Assembly: GCA_028280305.1 (NCBI GenBank)
Contig: JANQMC010000008.1
Span: 1 to 45,097, forward strand
Direction: 5' to 3'
DNA length: 45,097 nt
Source of the DNA: Pelagibius sp.
GTDB taxonomy: Bacteria > Pseudomonadota > Alphaproteobacteria > Kiloniellales > Kiloniellaceae
Position numbers and translations under genes: made by a program. The notes beneath the pieces are model-generated. The model searched no databases. It saw nothing but the letters and a program-made list of their open reading frames with translations, and had not been told where the DNA came from. Below are positions 32,975-41,759 of the stretch, piece by piece (position 1 is the first letter of the stretch; each line of letters starts with the position of its first letter).

Positions 32975-34642
32975 ATGGAAATCAAGAAAGTCGACAACGG
33001 CTTCGGCGTCGCGCCGCAGATCCTGCCCGGCGATCTGAAGCAGATTGCCGAGGCGGGTTACCGGACCGTTATCTGCAACCGCCCCGACGGGGAAGGCAAC
33101 GACCAGCCGTTGTTTCATGAGATCGAGGAGGCAGCCCAGGCGCTTGGTCTGCAGGCGCTCTATTTACCGGTCGAAAGCGGCAAGGTCAGCGACGCAGATG
33201 CAACGGCCTTTGACGAAACCTTCGACGCAGCGCCCAAACCGGTTTTCGCCTACTGCCGCAGCGGCACCCGCTCGATCACGCTGTGGTCGCTCAGCCGTGC
33301 CGGCAAGATGCCGCTGGCCGACATTCTGGTCGCCACCAAGAACGCCGACTACGACATGTCCGGCGTGGTGCGGCGGATCGCCAATCAAGGCAAAACCCCG
33401 GGCGAGGCCATCGACGGCAAGTTCGACATCGTGATCGTCGGCGCCGGTTCGGCGGGGATCGCCGTTGCTTCCTCGTTACAGAACCGTGCCGGCGACCTGG
33501 AGATCGCCATCATCGATCCCGCGGATATTCACTACTATCAGCCCGGCTGGACACTGGTCGGCGCCGGTGTGTTCGAGGCGGAGGAAACCGTCCGCACCCT
33601 CTCCTCCGTCCTGCCCAAGGGGCTGCACTGGATCAAGGCCGCCGTCGCCGCCTTCGAGCCGGAGCGCAACGTGGTACTGCTGGAAGGCTGCCGCGCCATT
33701 CAGTACGACCGCCTGGTGGTCTGCCCCGGCCTGAAGCTGGACTGGCACAAGGTGGAGGGGCTGGTCGACACCCTCGGCAAGAACGGTGTCACCTCGAACT
33801 ACCGTTTCGATCTGGCGCCCTACACCTGGCAACTGGTCAATGAGCTGAAGGCGGGAACCGCGCTTTTCACCCAGCCGCCGATGCCGATCAAATGCGCCGG
33901 CGCACCGCAAAAGGCGCTCTATCTCTCGGCCGATCATTGGCTGCGCAGCGGGGCGCTCGACCGTATCGACATCGCCTTCTACAACGCCGGCGCCGTGCTC
34001 TTCGGGGTCAAGGATTACGTGCCCGCCCTTATGGCTTATATCGAGAAGTACCGGGCCGAACTGAAATTCAGTCACAACCTCGTCGCAGTCGATGGGCCGT
34101 CCAGGCGGGCCTGGTTCGATCAGACCGACGCCGATGGCAACACCACGAGGGTCGAGCGCAGGTTCGACATGATCCACGTCTGCCCGCCGCAATGCGCCCC
34201 GGACTTTATCCGCGTCAGTCCGCTTGCCGATCAGGCCGGCTGGGTGGATGTCGACCAGAACACCCTGCGCCACAAGACTTACGAAAACATCTGGAGCCTC
34301 GGCGACGTGATGAACGCCCCCAACGCCAAGACGGCAGCGGCGGCCCGCAAACAGGCGCCGGTGGTGGCGCAAAACGTCCTGGCCGACATGGGGCACAAGG
34401 TCGCCATCGGCCACTACGATGGCTACGGTTCCTGCCCGCTGACGGTGGAGCGCGGGAAAATCGTGCTGGCCGAGTTCGGTTACGGCGGCAAGCTGTTGCC
34501 GAGCTTTCCGGGCTGGCTGATCAACGGCAAGCAGCCGAGCCGCCTGGCCTGGCTGCTCAAGGAAAAGATCCTGCCGCCGGTCTATTGGCAGGCGATGCTG
34601 CGGGGCAGGGAATGGCTGGCCAAACCGGAAGTCGTCAACTGA
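32975..34642 (+). CDS. DUF442-sulfide:quinone oxidoreductase fusion
   Basis: A 555-residue two-domain protein. Residues 1-110 are DUF442 (often called phosphatase-like) with the loop YCRSGTRS (Cys94); this resembles a rhodanese active-site loop. Residues 149-555 form a type II sulfide:quinone oxidoreductase: FAD loop IVIVGAGSAGIAVASSL, PIKCAGAPQKALYLS with Cys307, and GYGSCPL with Cys487, which match the two redox cysteines of human SQR (201 and 379) as I align them. SQR makes persulfide and passes electrons to quinone at the membrane; the DUF442 part may accept the sulfane sulfur. A strong AGGAGG precedes the ATG. It is placed with a persulfide dioxygenase-like gene. Confidence 0.92.
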   Translation: MEIKKVDNGFGVAPQILPGDLKQIAEAGYRTVICNRPDGEGNDQPLFHEIEEAAQALGLQALYLPVESGKVSDADATAFDETFDAAPKPVFAYCRSGTRSITLWSLSRAGKMPLADILVATKNADYDMSGVVRRIANQGKTPGEAIDGKFDIVIVGAGSAGIAVASSLQNRAGDLEIAIIDPADIHYYQPGWTLVGAGVFEAEETVRTLSSVLPKGLHWIKAAVAAFEPERNVVLLEGCRAIQYDRLVVCPGLKLDWHKVEGLVDTLGKNGVTSNYRFDLAPYTWQLVNELKAGTALFTQPPMPIKCAGAPQKALYLSADHWLRSGALDRIDIAFYNAGAVLFGVKDYVPALMAYIEKYRAELKFSHNLVAVDGPSRRAWFDQTDADGNTTRVERRFDMIHVCPPQCAPDFIRVSPLADQAGWVDVDQNTLRHKTYENIWSLGDVMNAPNAKTAAAARKQAPVVAQNVLADMGHKVAIGHYDGYGSCPLTVERGKIVLAEFGYGGKLLPSFPGWLINGKQPSRLAWLLKEKILPPVYWQAMLRGREWLAKPEVVN

Positions 34643-34655
34643 GCGGCCCCGGGCC

Positions 34656-34719
34656 TAGAGCAGATCCGGGTTGGATGGAATCACGTGAACGATCCCTCCA
34701 ACCCGGTGAATCTGCTCTA
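34656..34719. repeat. TAGAGC-type intergenic palindromic element, copy 1
   Basis: TAGAGCAGAT ... ATCTGCTCTA with an inner pair CCGGGTTGGA / TCCAACCCGG. It lies in the 105-base gap between the SQR gene and sulP. Two further family members are at 41538-41601 and 41613-41673. The transcript would form a long hairpin inside the operon. Confidence 0.85.
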
Positions 34720-34747
34720 ACCATTTGATATAGAGCGGAAGCAAAAC

Positions 34748-36523
34748 ATGATCGAACGCCTGCTGCCGGGCCTCGCCTGGATGCGCCGCTACGACAAGGT
34801 GTCTTTCCAGGGCGACGCCCTGGCGGCGGTGATTGTCACCATCATGCTGATACCGCAGAGCCTGGCCTATGCCTTGCTGGCCGGCTTGCCGCCGGAGGTC
34901 GGGCTCTACGCCAGCATGGCCCCGCTCGCCGCCTATGCGCTCTTCGGCAGTTCTTCGACTCTGGCCGTCGGTCCGGTCGCCGTGGTTTCGCTGATGACCG
35001 CAGCGGCGGTCGGGGACCTAACCGCTGTAGGCACGCCGGAGTACCGCGGCGCGGCCCTTGCCCTGGCATTGATTTCCGGGGTCTTTCTCATCGCCATGGG
35101 ACTGCTGCGCCTCGGTTTTCTGGCCAGCCTGCTCAGCCATCCGGTGATCTCGGGCTTCATCACAGCCTCGGGGATCCTGATCGCCGCCAGCCAGTTGAAA
35201 CACATTCTGGGAGTCGAGGCCTCCGGGCACAACCTGATCGAGTTGGTCCGCTCTCTCGCCGACCGGATCGATTCGGTGAACGGGGCGACCCTGGCCATCG
35301 GCGCCGGCGCCACGCTGTTCCTGTTCTGGGTCCGCCGCTTCTTGAAACCCTTGTTGATGAGAGCCGGGCTGGGCCCAAGGCTCGCCGACAGCATCGCCAA
35401 AGCCGGACCAGTGGCAGCCGTCGTCGTCACCATTGTGTTGGTCGACCTGCTGTCGCTGGGCGATGCCGGGGTCAGGGTCGTCGGAGAAATCCCCCAGGGC
35501 CTGCCGCCGGTAGCCCTGCCGCCGTTCGACCCAGCGCTCTGGCGGGAGCTGCTGCCCTCCGCCGTGCTGATATCGGTTGTCGGCTTTGTCGAGTCGGTTT
35601 CCGTCGCCCAGACACTGGCCGCCAAGCGGCGCGAGCGCATCGACGCGAACAGGGAACTGGTCGGGCTCGGCACCGCCAACGTCGCTGCCGGCATGACCGG
35701 CGGTTATCCAGTGACCGGGGGCTTCGCCCGCTCCGTCGTCAACTTCGATGCCGGCGCGCGTACCCCTATGGCCGGGGTCATGACCGCCGTCGGCATCGGC
35801 CTGGCTGCCTTGCTCCTGACGCCCTTGTTTCAGCAACTCCCCAAAGCAACCCTGGCCGCCACCATCGTGGTCGCCGTACTGTCGCTGATCGATCTTCCGG
35901 CGCTGAAACGCACCTGGTACTACGCCAAGGGCGACTTCGCGGCCATGGCGGCAACGATCGTGATGGTCCTGGCCGCCGGGGTGGAGGCCGGGATCATTAC
36001 CGGCGTCACCCTCTCCATCGTGCTGTTTTTGGCCCGTTCCAGCCGGCCCCACATGGCAGTGGTGGGCCAAGTGCCGGGCAGTCATCATTTCCGCAACGTG
36101 AAACGCCACAGCGTGGTGACAAGCCCGGCCATCCTGAGCCTGCGAGTTGATGAGAGTCTCTACTTCGCCAACGCCCGCTGGTTGGAAGACAAGCTTTACG
36201 ACATGGCCGTGGCCGACAAGGCGATCAACCATGTCGTGCTGGTCTGCTCGGCAGTGAACGACATTGACGCCAGCGCGCTGGAAAGCCTGAAAACGCTGGT
36301 CGAGCGCCTCGATGCGGCCGGGGTCCGCTTCCATCTCTCGGAGGTGAAAGGTCCGGTGATGGACAAGCTGAAGCGCTCGCATTTCCTCGAAGAGCTTAGC
36401 GGCAAGATTTTCCTCAGCCACTACGATGCCCTGGCGGCCCTCGATCCCGAGACGACCGGCAAGGCGTCAGCTCACCCCGAAACGCCGAACGCCCCGGCGC
36501 AGGCAACACCGCCATGCGGATAA
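34748..36523 (+). CDS. SulP family inorganic anion transporter
   Basis: A 591-residue membrane transporter. The transmembrane part (about 20-420) has the SulP signatures IPQSLAYALLAGLPPEVGLY (35-54), GFITASGILIAASQLKHILG and GGYPVTGGFARSVVNFDAGA. A C-terminal STAS domain covers about 455-560. SulP proteins move sulfate, bicarbonate or related anions. As last gene of a sulfide-oxidation set it may export sulfate or sulfite, but the direction is not visible. It is separated from SQR by a palindromic element that could act as attenuator or stabiliser. The start ATG 34748 has a weak ribosome site (GCGGAAG). Confidence 0.92.
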   Translation: MIERLLPGLAWMRRYDKVSFQGDALAAVIVTIMLIPQSLAYALLAGLPPEVGLYASMAPLAAYALFGSSSTLAVGPVAVVSLMTAAAVGDLTAVGTPEYRGAALALALISGVFLIAMGLLRLGFLASLLSHPVISGFITASGILIAASQLKHILGVEASGHNLIELVRSLADRIDSVNGATLAIGAGATLFLFWVRRFLKPLLMRAGLGPRLADSIAKAGPVAAVVVTIVLVDLLSLGDAGVRVVGEIPQGLPPVALPPFDPALWRELLPSAVLISVVGFVESVSVAQTLAAKRRERIDANRELVGLGTANVAAGMTGGYPVTGGFARSVVNFDAGARTPMAGVMTAVGIGLAALLLTPLFQQLPKATLAATIVVAVLSLIDLPALKRTWYYAKGDFAAMAATIVMVLAAGVEAGIITGVTLSIVLFLARSSRPHMAVVGQVPGSHHFRNVKRHSVVTSPAILSLRVDESLYFANARWLEDKLYDMAVADKAINHVVLVCSAVNDIDASALESLKTLVERLDAAGVRFHLSEVKGPVMDKLKRSHFLEELSGKIFLSHYDALAALDPETTGKASAHPETPNAPAQATPPCG

Positions 36524-36629
36524 CGCATCACGGACCTGGTGACCCATATGGAGTCGCTGCGCCTATCGGCAGGCCCGGGCGTTTCGCATAGCAGAACGGC
36601 ATCACTGCCCAACCCGGGAATTCCGCTCG

Positions 36630-36710
36630 TTACGCGTTGGCAATCGCGCTGGCGATGACGGCCGTCGTGAAGATAAGAACGGTGTAGTAAGTCAGCCGCA
36701 AACGTCCCAT
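36630..36710 (-). CDS. Candidate 26-residue membrane miniprotein
   Basis: A short frame (MGRLRLTYYTVLIFTTAV, then IASAIANA, stop TAA) preceded by GGAGGAGG, an unusually strong ribosome site, about 7 bases before ATG. The peptide has a basic N terminus and one hydrophobic stretch long enough to span the membrane. It lies antisense in the gap between sulP and the RND adaptor gene, and no other gene is supported there. I know no family for it. Partners cannot be named; proximity to SulP is only suggestive. Confidence 0.55.
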   Translation of the reverse strand: MGRLRLTYYTVLIFTTAVIASAIANA

Positions 36711-37109
36711 GAGTTTCCTCCTCCACCTCTGTTCGGGACCGTCACCAACTGGCCCCTATGCCGGGATTTTGGCTTAGCTGGCGGCTATCGCGTATGAGAA
36801 TCCTCACAAACCAAGGCGATTGCATCGCCAAACGACGGAGATTCGGATTTCAGGAGATGTACTTCCGGAGAAGTAAAGGTCAGGGGCTTGTCAGGAAGTC
36901 TGCCTATGGAGATTCGTGTCAGATTTGCGACAACCTCTGCTATAGCGGCCTCCTTTTCATCAATCTCAATGATTATTAATTTCTCATAGGGTTGTATCTC
37001 CCGCTCGCTACCATAACTATGTCGTCTGCTGGGTCGGACCGGAGAGTGTCGCTGCCGCGGCGTCCTCTCCTTCTGGCATTGCTTTTCTCAACCAACCTCA
37101 GGGCGAGCG
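36711..37109. other. 399-base gene-poor stretch between the miniprotein and the RND adaptor
   Basis: Partly AT-rich DNA. It holds the miniprotein ribosome site at its left end, a small inverted repeat GGCGAT-TGC-ATCGCC (36816-36830), and presumably the RND operon promoter; I cannot point to clear -35/-10 boxes. Open frames here (such as 36758-36979) lack ribosome sites and family features. Confidence 0.5.
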
Positions 37110-38264
37110 ATGACGATGCTGCGTTTCCTATTTCCCTTCGCGGCGCTAGCCGTGCTTGCAGCCTGCGACGACGTCGATCAGGCTGCCCAAGCCAATGCCG
37201 GGCCCCCACCGCCACCGGCGGTGACGACGGCCAAGCCTCTGGTAAAGCAGATCGTGGAGGACGACGAATTCGTCGGCCGCTTCGAAGCTGTGGACGAAGT
37301 GCAGGTCAGCGCCCGGGTCGGCGGCTATCTGGATCAGATTCACTTCGAAGACGGAGCGCTGGTGGAAGAAGGACAACTGCTCTTCACCATCGATCAACGC
37401 CCGTTCCAGGCAACTCTGAGGCAGTCCGACGCAGCCCTGCAAGTGGCTCAGGCGCGCCTGGAGTTCGCCAGGAAGGAACTGGAGCGTGCCGAAGAACTTG
37501 TCGGCCGCGGCAATATCTCGCGCAGCGTCGTCGATGAGCGGCGCCAGGAGTTCATTTCGTCGCAGGCTGAGGTCGCCGGAGCCAGAGCGGCGCGGGAGTC
37601 AGCGGCCCTTGACCTGGAGTACACGGAAATCCGGGCACCCTTTGCCGGGCGCATCGGCCGGGATCTGCTCTCCGTCGGTAACCTGATCAGAGCCAATGAG
37701 ACGGTCCTCACTTCTATCGTCTCTCTCGATCCGATCTATTTCTACTTCGACATCAATGAGCGCTATTACCTGGCCTATGCCCGCGACGCCCGGTCTCGCG
37801 GTGCTTCCATGCAGGAAGGCGGTGGTGGACTGCCGGTTACGGTAACGCTCGGCGACAGCATTTCCGCGACGCGCAGCGGCCAGCTCGACTTCTCCGAAAA
37901 CCGCCTGGACCGGGAGTCCGGCACCATGCGGGTCAGGGCGATCCTGCCCAACCAGGACCTGGTTCTGCAGCCCGGCCTCTTTGGCCGCGTAAACGTCCCA
38001 GGATCGCTGCCTTACACCGGCATCCTGATTCCCGACGAGGCCATTACAGCCGACCAGAACAAGCGCATCGTCTATGTCGTCGACGACAAGGGAACGGTTG
38101 CCATTCGCGAAGTTCGCCCCGGTCCCAAGATCGACGGCTACCGGGTGGTCCGCGACGGGCTGAACGGTGAAGAGCGGATCGTTATCGAAGGCCTGATGCG
38201 GGTACGGCCCGGCATTGTCGTCGCACCTGAGGAGTCCGAGCTTGCACAGGTCCGCGAACAATAG
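37110..38264 (+). CDS. RND efflux periplasmic adaptor (MexE/AcrA-like lipoprotein)
   Basis: Membrane fusion protein, 384 residues, linking an RND pump to an outer-membrane channel. The N terminus has a lipobox (LAVLAAC, Cys19). The barrel-sandwich, hairpin and beta-barrel order is visible: VSARVGGYLDQIHFEDGALV, a coiled-coil hairpin about 110-175 rich in A, E and R, EIRAPFAGRIGRDLLSVGNL, and FGRVNVPGSLPYTGILIPDE. The pump gene follows after 68 bases. No outer-membrane channel gene lies in the window. Likely drug or metabolite efflux. Confidence 0.93.
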   Translation: MTMLRFLFPFAALAVLAACDDVDQAAQANAGPPPPPAVTTAKPLVKQIVEDDEFVGRFEAVDEVQVSARVGGYLDQIHFEDGALVEEGQLLFTIDQRPFQATLRQSDAALQVAQARLEFARKELERAEELVGRGNISRSVVDERRQEFISSQAEVAGARAARESAALDLEYTEIRAPFAGRIGRDLLSVGNLIRANETVLTSIVSLDPIYFYFDINERYYLAYARDARSRGASMQEGGGGLPVTVTLGDSISATRSGQLDFSENRLDRESGTMRVRAILPNQDLVLQPGLFGRVNVPGSLPYTGILIPDEAITADQNKRIVYVVDDKGTVAIREVRPGPKIDGYRVVRDGLNGEERIVIEGLMRVRPGIVVAPEESELAQVREQ

Positions 38265-38332
38265 TGCAGACCAATTTCTTTGGTGGCCGATAAGGTCAAC
38301 AATTCTTTCGGCCGCCTGGTAGGGACGCAGCC

Positions 38333-41300
38333 ATGAACTTTGCACACTTCTTCGTCGAGCGTCCGATCTTCGCCTCGGTGCTCTCGATCATCATGGTGAT
38401 CCTGGGGCTTGTTGCCTATACGCAGCTGCCGGTTTCGCAGTACCCGGAAATCGCGCCCCCTTCCATTGTTGTCCAGGCCAGCTACCCCGGCGCCGATGCT
38501 GAAACCGTGGCGGCCACGGTGGCGACACCGCTGGAGCAGGAAATCAACGGAGTCGAGGGCATGATCTACATGTCTTCCTACTCCACCTCAGACGGCAGCA
38601 TGTCGCTGACAGTTACCTTCGAACTGGGTACCGATCTCGACGATGCGCAGGTTCTGGTACAGAACCGGGTCTCCATCGCCGAGGCCCGCCTGCCCGAGGA
38701 AGTAAGGCGTCTGGGGATCTCCACCAACAAGAGTTCGGCCGACCTGATGATGGTCGTTCATATGCTCTCGCCGGACGAAACCTACGATCAGCTTTACGTC
38801 TCCAACTACGCACGTTCGCGGGTGCGCGACATCCTCGTCCGCCTGGACGGCGTCGGTAACCTGACCATCTTCGGCGAGCGTCAATTCGCCCTTCGGGTCT
38901 GGATCGACCCGGAGAAGCTCTCGGCCTACAGCCTGACTCCGGGCGACGTGGTGAGTGCGCTGCGCGAACAGAACGTGCAGGTATCCGGCGGTGCTCTCGG
39001 CGCACCGCCGAACGAAGCCGACAATGCCTTTCAGTATACGGTCACCACCCAGGGCCGTTTCGACGAGGCCAGGGAGTTCGGCAATGTCATCGTCCGCGCG
39101 ACGGAGGATGGGCGCATTGTGCGGGTACGCGACGTGGCGCGGGTGGAATTGGGCGCACAAGACTATGTCACCAACTCCTACCTGAATAACAAGCCAGCCG
39201 TCGCCCTGGGTATCTTCCAGCGGCCCGGCAGTAATGCCCTGGCAACAGCGGAAGAGATCCTTCAGGTGATGGAGGAGGTGAGCGCCGACTTCCCCGAAGG
39301 TCTGGCCTACCAGGTCGTATACAACCCGACCGAATTCATCTCCGCATCCATCGACGCTGTCTATACGACCATCTTCGAAGCAGTTCTGCTGGTCGTCGTG
39401 GTGATCATCGTCTTCCTGCAATCCTGGCGGACGGCCCTGATTCCAATCCTTGCGATTCCGGTTTCCCTGGTCGGTACCTTTGCCGTCATGCTGGCGCTCG
39501 GCTACTCGATCAACATGCTGACGCTTTTCGGCCTGGTCCTGGCGATCGGTATCGTTGTCGATGACGCCATCGTGGTGGTCGAGAACGTCGAGCGGAACAT
39601 CGCCAACGGGATGAGTCCGAGTGACGCCTCCCACCGCACCATGGACGAAGTGGCCGGGGCACTCATCGCCACCTCGCTGGTCTTGATCGCGGTCTTCGTC
39701 CCGACCGCCTTCATTCCCGGTGTTTCCGGCCAGTTCTATCAGCAGTTTGCCGTGACCATTGCCGTCTCGACGGCGATTTCGTCGGTCAACTCCCTCACCC
39801 TGTCACCCGCCATGGCGGCCATCCTGCTGCAGCGCCACGACAAGCCTCAGTCGCAAAACCCCGTAGCCCGCGGCGGGCGCTGGATTGCGACGCACTTCAA
39901 CAACGGCTTCGATCGCATGGCGAACGCCTACGCCAGCTTGATTCGCATGCTGGTTTCCCGCGGCACGACGCTGGCCGGGGTCATGGTCGTCTTCGCCGGC
40001 CTTATCTACGGCGCCTACTACATGCTGACCACGGTTCCGCGCGGCTTCATCCCGACACTGGACCAGGGCTATGCCATCGTGGTCGTGCAGTTGCCGGACG
40101 GATCGGCGCTTGACCGCACCGATGCGGTCATCCGCAAAGCCTCGGAGATCGTGAACTCGACCCCCGGCGTCACCGATGCCGTGGCCTTTGCCGGCTTTTC
40201 CGGCGCGACCTTCACCAACGCCTCCAATCAGGGCGTTATCTTCGCGCGCTTCGACGAGTTCGATCCGCGGATCGAACAGGGACTGCCGGCCGGCGCGATC
40301 ATCGGCCAGCTCTACCAGCGCCTTCAGTCGATCCGGGAAGCTTTCATCATCGCCATCCCGCCACCCCCGGTGCGAGGCGTCGGCAACGCCGGCGGTTTCA
40401 AGATGCAGCTTCAGGAAACCCAGGGGTCGGACCTGCGTCGGGTTCTCGCCGCAGCTTTCCAGATGATGGGCCAAGCGCAGCAGACGCCTGGTGTCGCCGG
40501 TGTTTTCACCACCTTCTCCGCCTCCAGCCCGCAGATTTTCCTGGAGATCGACCGGGTGCGCGCGCAGATGCTGAACGTACCGATCGCCAACATCTTCGAA
40601 GCCTTGTCGGTCAACCTGGGCTCGACCTATGTGAACGACTTCAATGCCTTCGGGCGACTCTATCAGGTGCGCGTCCAGGCCGATCAGCAGTTCCGCCTGG
40701 CGCCGGAAGACATCGTCGGACTGAAGGTGCGCTCGGCCACCGGGGCGCTGGTGCCGCTTGGCACCCTGGTCGAGATCCAAAACCGCTCCGGCCCGGACCT
40801 CGTGCAACGATACAACATGCTGGTATCGGTGCCCCTTCAGGGCAACGCGGCGCCCGGCGTTTCCACCGGCGAGAGCCTTGAGATCATGGAACGCATGGCG
40901 GACAACAGTCTGCCCCGCGGCCTGAGCTTCGAGTGGACTGAACTCGCCTATCAGGAAAAAATCGCCGGCGACGCGGCGATCTATATCTTCGCCCTGGCGG
41001 TGATCTTCGCCTTCCTTGTCCTGGCCGCACAGTATGAAAGCTGGGTGCTGCCTCTGGCCATCATTCTCATCGTGCCCACCAGTATCCTGGCGGCTCTGCT
41101 GGGGGTGAATTTCCGGGACATGGACAACAACATCCTGACCCAGGTCGGCTTGATCGTGCTTGTCGGCCTGGCGGCCAAGAACGCCATTCTGATCGTGGAG
41201 TTCGCCAAGCAGCTTGAAGAAGAGGGCAAGGAATTGATCGAGGCCACCGTCGAGGCGTCGCGCCTGCGTCTGCGCCCGATCCTGATGACGGCCTTTGCCT

Positions 41301-41521
41301 TTATCCTGGGGGTTCTGCCCCTGGCCATCGCCCAGGGCCCCGGCGCCGAGATGCGCCAGGCACTGGGCACCTCCGTCTTCTCCGGCATGCTGGGCGTTAC
41401 CTTCTTCGGCCTCCTGCTGACGCCGGTCTTCTATGTTCTTCTGCGGCGCATTTTCGGGCGGCGCCGCGCGCAACCGGACGAGAAGCCGGCCCAGAAGCCC
41501 AGCAGCGCCCCCGCCGAATAG
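38333..41521 (+). CDS. RND efflux pump, HAE1 (AcrB/MexF-like)
   Basis: Inner-membrane proton-driven exporter, 1062 residues, full length. It starts with the typical MNFAHFFVERPIFASVLSII. Proton-relay aspartates are in TM4 at GIVVDDAIVVVENVE (Asp410, Asp411). Two large periplasmic loops are present (about 35-335 and 560-870), and the second half has VGLAAKNAILIVEFAKQLEE. The C-terminal tail is short and basic. It forms an operon with the adaptor. Exported compounds cannot be read from sequence; an outer-membrane channel must come from elsewhere. Confidence 0.95.
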   Translation: MNFAHFFVERPIFASVLSIIMVILGLVAYTQLPVSQYPEIAPPSIVVQASYPGADAETVAATVATPLEQEINGVEGMIYMSSYSTSDGSMSLTVTFELGTDLDDAQVLVQNRVSIAEARLPEEVRRLGISTNKSSADLMMVVHMLSPDETYDQLYVSNYARSRVRDILVRLDGVGNLTIFGERQFALRVWIDPEKLSAYSLTPGDVVSALREQNVQVSGGALGAPPNEADNAFQYTVTTQGRFDEAREFGNVIVRATEDGRIVRVRDVARVELGAQDYVTNSYLNNKPAVALGIFQRPGSNALATAEEILQVMEEVSADFPEGLAYQVVYNPTEFISASIDAVYTTIFEAVLLVVVVIIVFLQSWRTALIPILAIPVSLVGTFAVMLALGYSINMLTLFGLVLAIGIVVDDAIVVVENVERNIANGMSPSDASHRTMDEVAGALIATSLVLIAVFVPTAFIPGVSGQFYQQFAVTIAVSTAISSVNSLTLSPAMAAILLQRHDKPQSQNPVARGGRWIATHFNNGFDRMANAYASLIRMLVSRGTTLAGVMVVFAGLIYGAYYMLTTVPRGFIPTLDQGYAIVVVQLPDGSALDRTDAVIRKASEIVNSTPGVTDAVAFAGFSGATFTNASNQGVIFARFDEFDPRIEQGLPAGAIIGQLYQRLQSIREAFIIAIPPPPVRGVGNAGGFKMQLQETQGSDLRRVLAAAFQMMGQAQQTPGVAGVFTTFSASSPQIFLEIDRVRAQMLNVPIANIFEALSVNLGSTYVNDFNAFGRLYQVRVQADQQFRLAPEDIVGLKVRSATGALVPLGTLVEIQNRSGPDLVQRYNMLVSVPLQGNAAPGVSTGESLEIMERMADNSLPRGLSFEWTELAYQEKIAGDAAIYIFALAVIFAFLVLAAQYESWVLPLAIILIVPTSILAALLGVNFRDMDNNILTQVGLIVLVGLAAKNAILIVEFAKQLEEEGKELIEATVEASRLRLRPILMTAFAFILGVLPLAIAQGPGAEMRQALGTSVFSGMLGVTFFGLLLTPVFYVLLRRIFGRRRAQPDEKPAQKPSSAPAE

Positions 41522-41537
41522 GCGGCCCGGCGCCGAC

Positions 41538-41601
41538 TAGAGCGGATCATGCTTTGACGGAACCACTGCGTGGTTTCGGCAAAACATGTGAATCCGCTCT
41601 A
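41538..41601. repeat. TAGAGC-type intergenic palindromic element, copy 2
   Basis: TAGAGCGGAT ... AATCCGCTCTA with a CCACTGCGTGG hairpin at its centre. It lies after the RND pump gene, 12 bases before copy 3. It could act as 3'-end stabiliser or weak terminator. Confidence 0.85.
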
Positions 41602-41612
41602 CGACCAAAAGC

Positions 41613-41673
41613 TAGAGCAGATCCAGGATTGATGGATCGCTGAAGCGATTCCATCAATCCTGGATCTGCTCTA
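41613..41673. repeat. TAGAGC-type intergenic palindromic element, copy 3
   Basis: TAGAGCAGATCCAGGATTGA and its facing TCAATCCTGGATCTGCTCTA form a perfect 20-bp stem around a 21-base centre that itself holds ATCGCTGAAGCGAT. It is in tandem with copy 2. Confidence 0.9.
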
Positions 41674-41759
41674 GCGGCGATAGTTTCCTTGATCCGGCCC
41701 CCAAGGTCCGTCAGCATCCAAAGAAAGCACGTCTTTGGGGGGCCCGGCGGTCACGCGCG

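Noticed and set aside
34296..34310. Apparent loss of a redox Cys in SQR (GDV where human SQR has GDC)
   Set aside because: Counting from the human C terminus places the catalytic Cys379 in the later GYTSCPL motif, which is kept here as GYGSCPL (Cys487). The GDV position is not catalytic.
36758..36979. 73-residue plus-strand frame in the gap before the RND operon
   Set aside because: No ribosome site, mixed composition and no recognisable domain.
37110..41521. Missing TolC-like gene as evidence of a broken efflux operon
   Set aside because: Many RND operons in Proteobacteria lack an outer-membrane gene and use a TolC encoded elsewhere, so its absence is not unusual.
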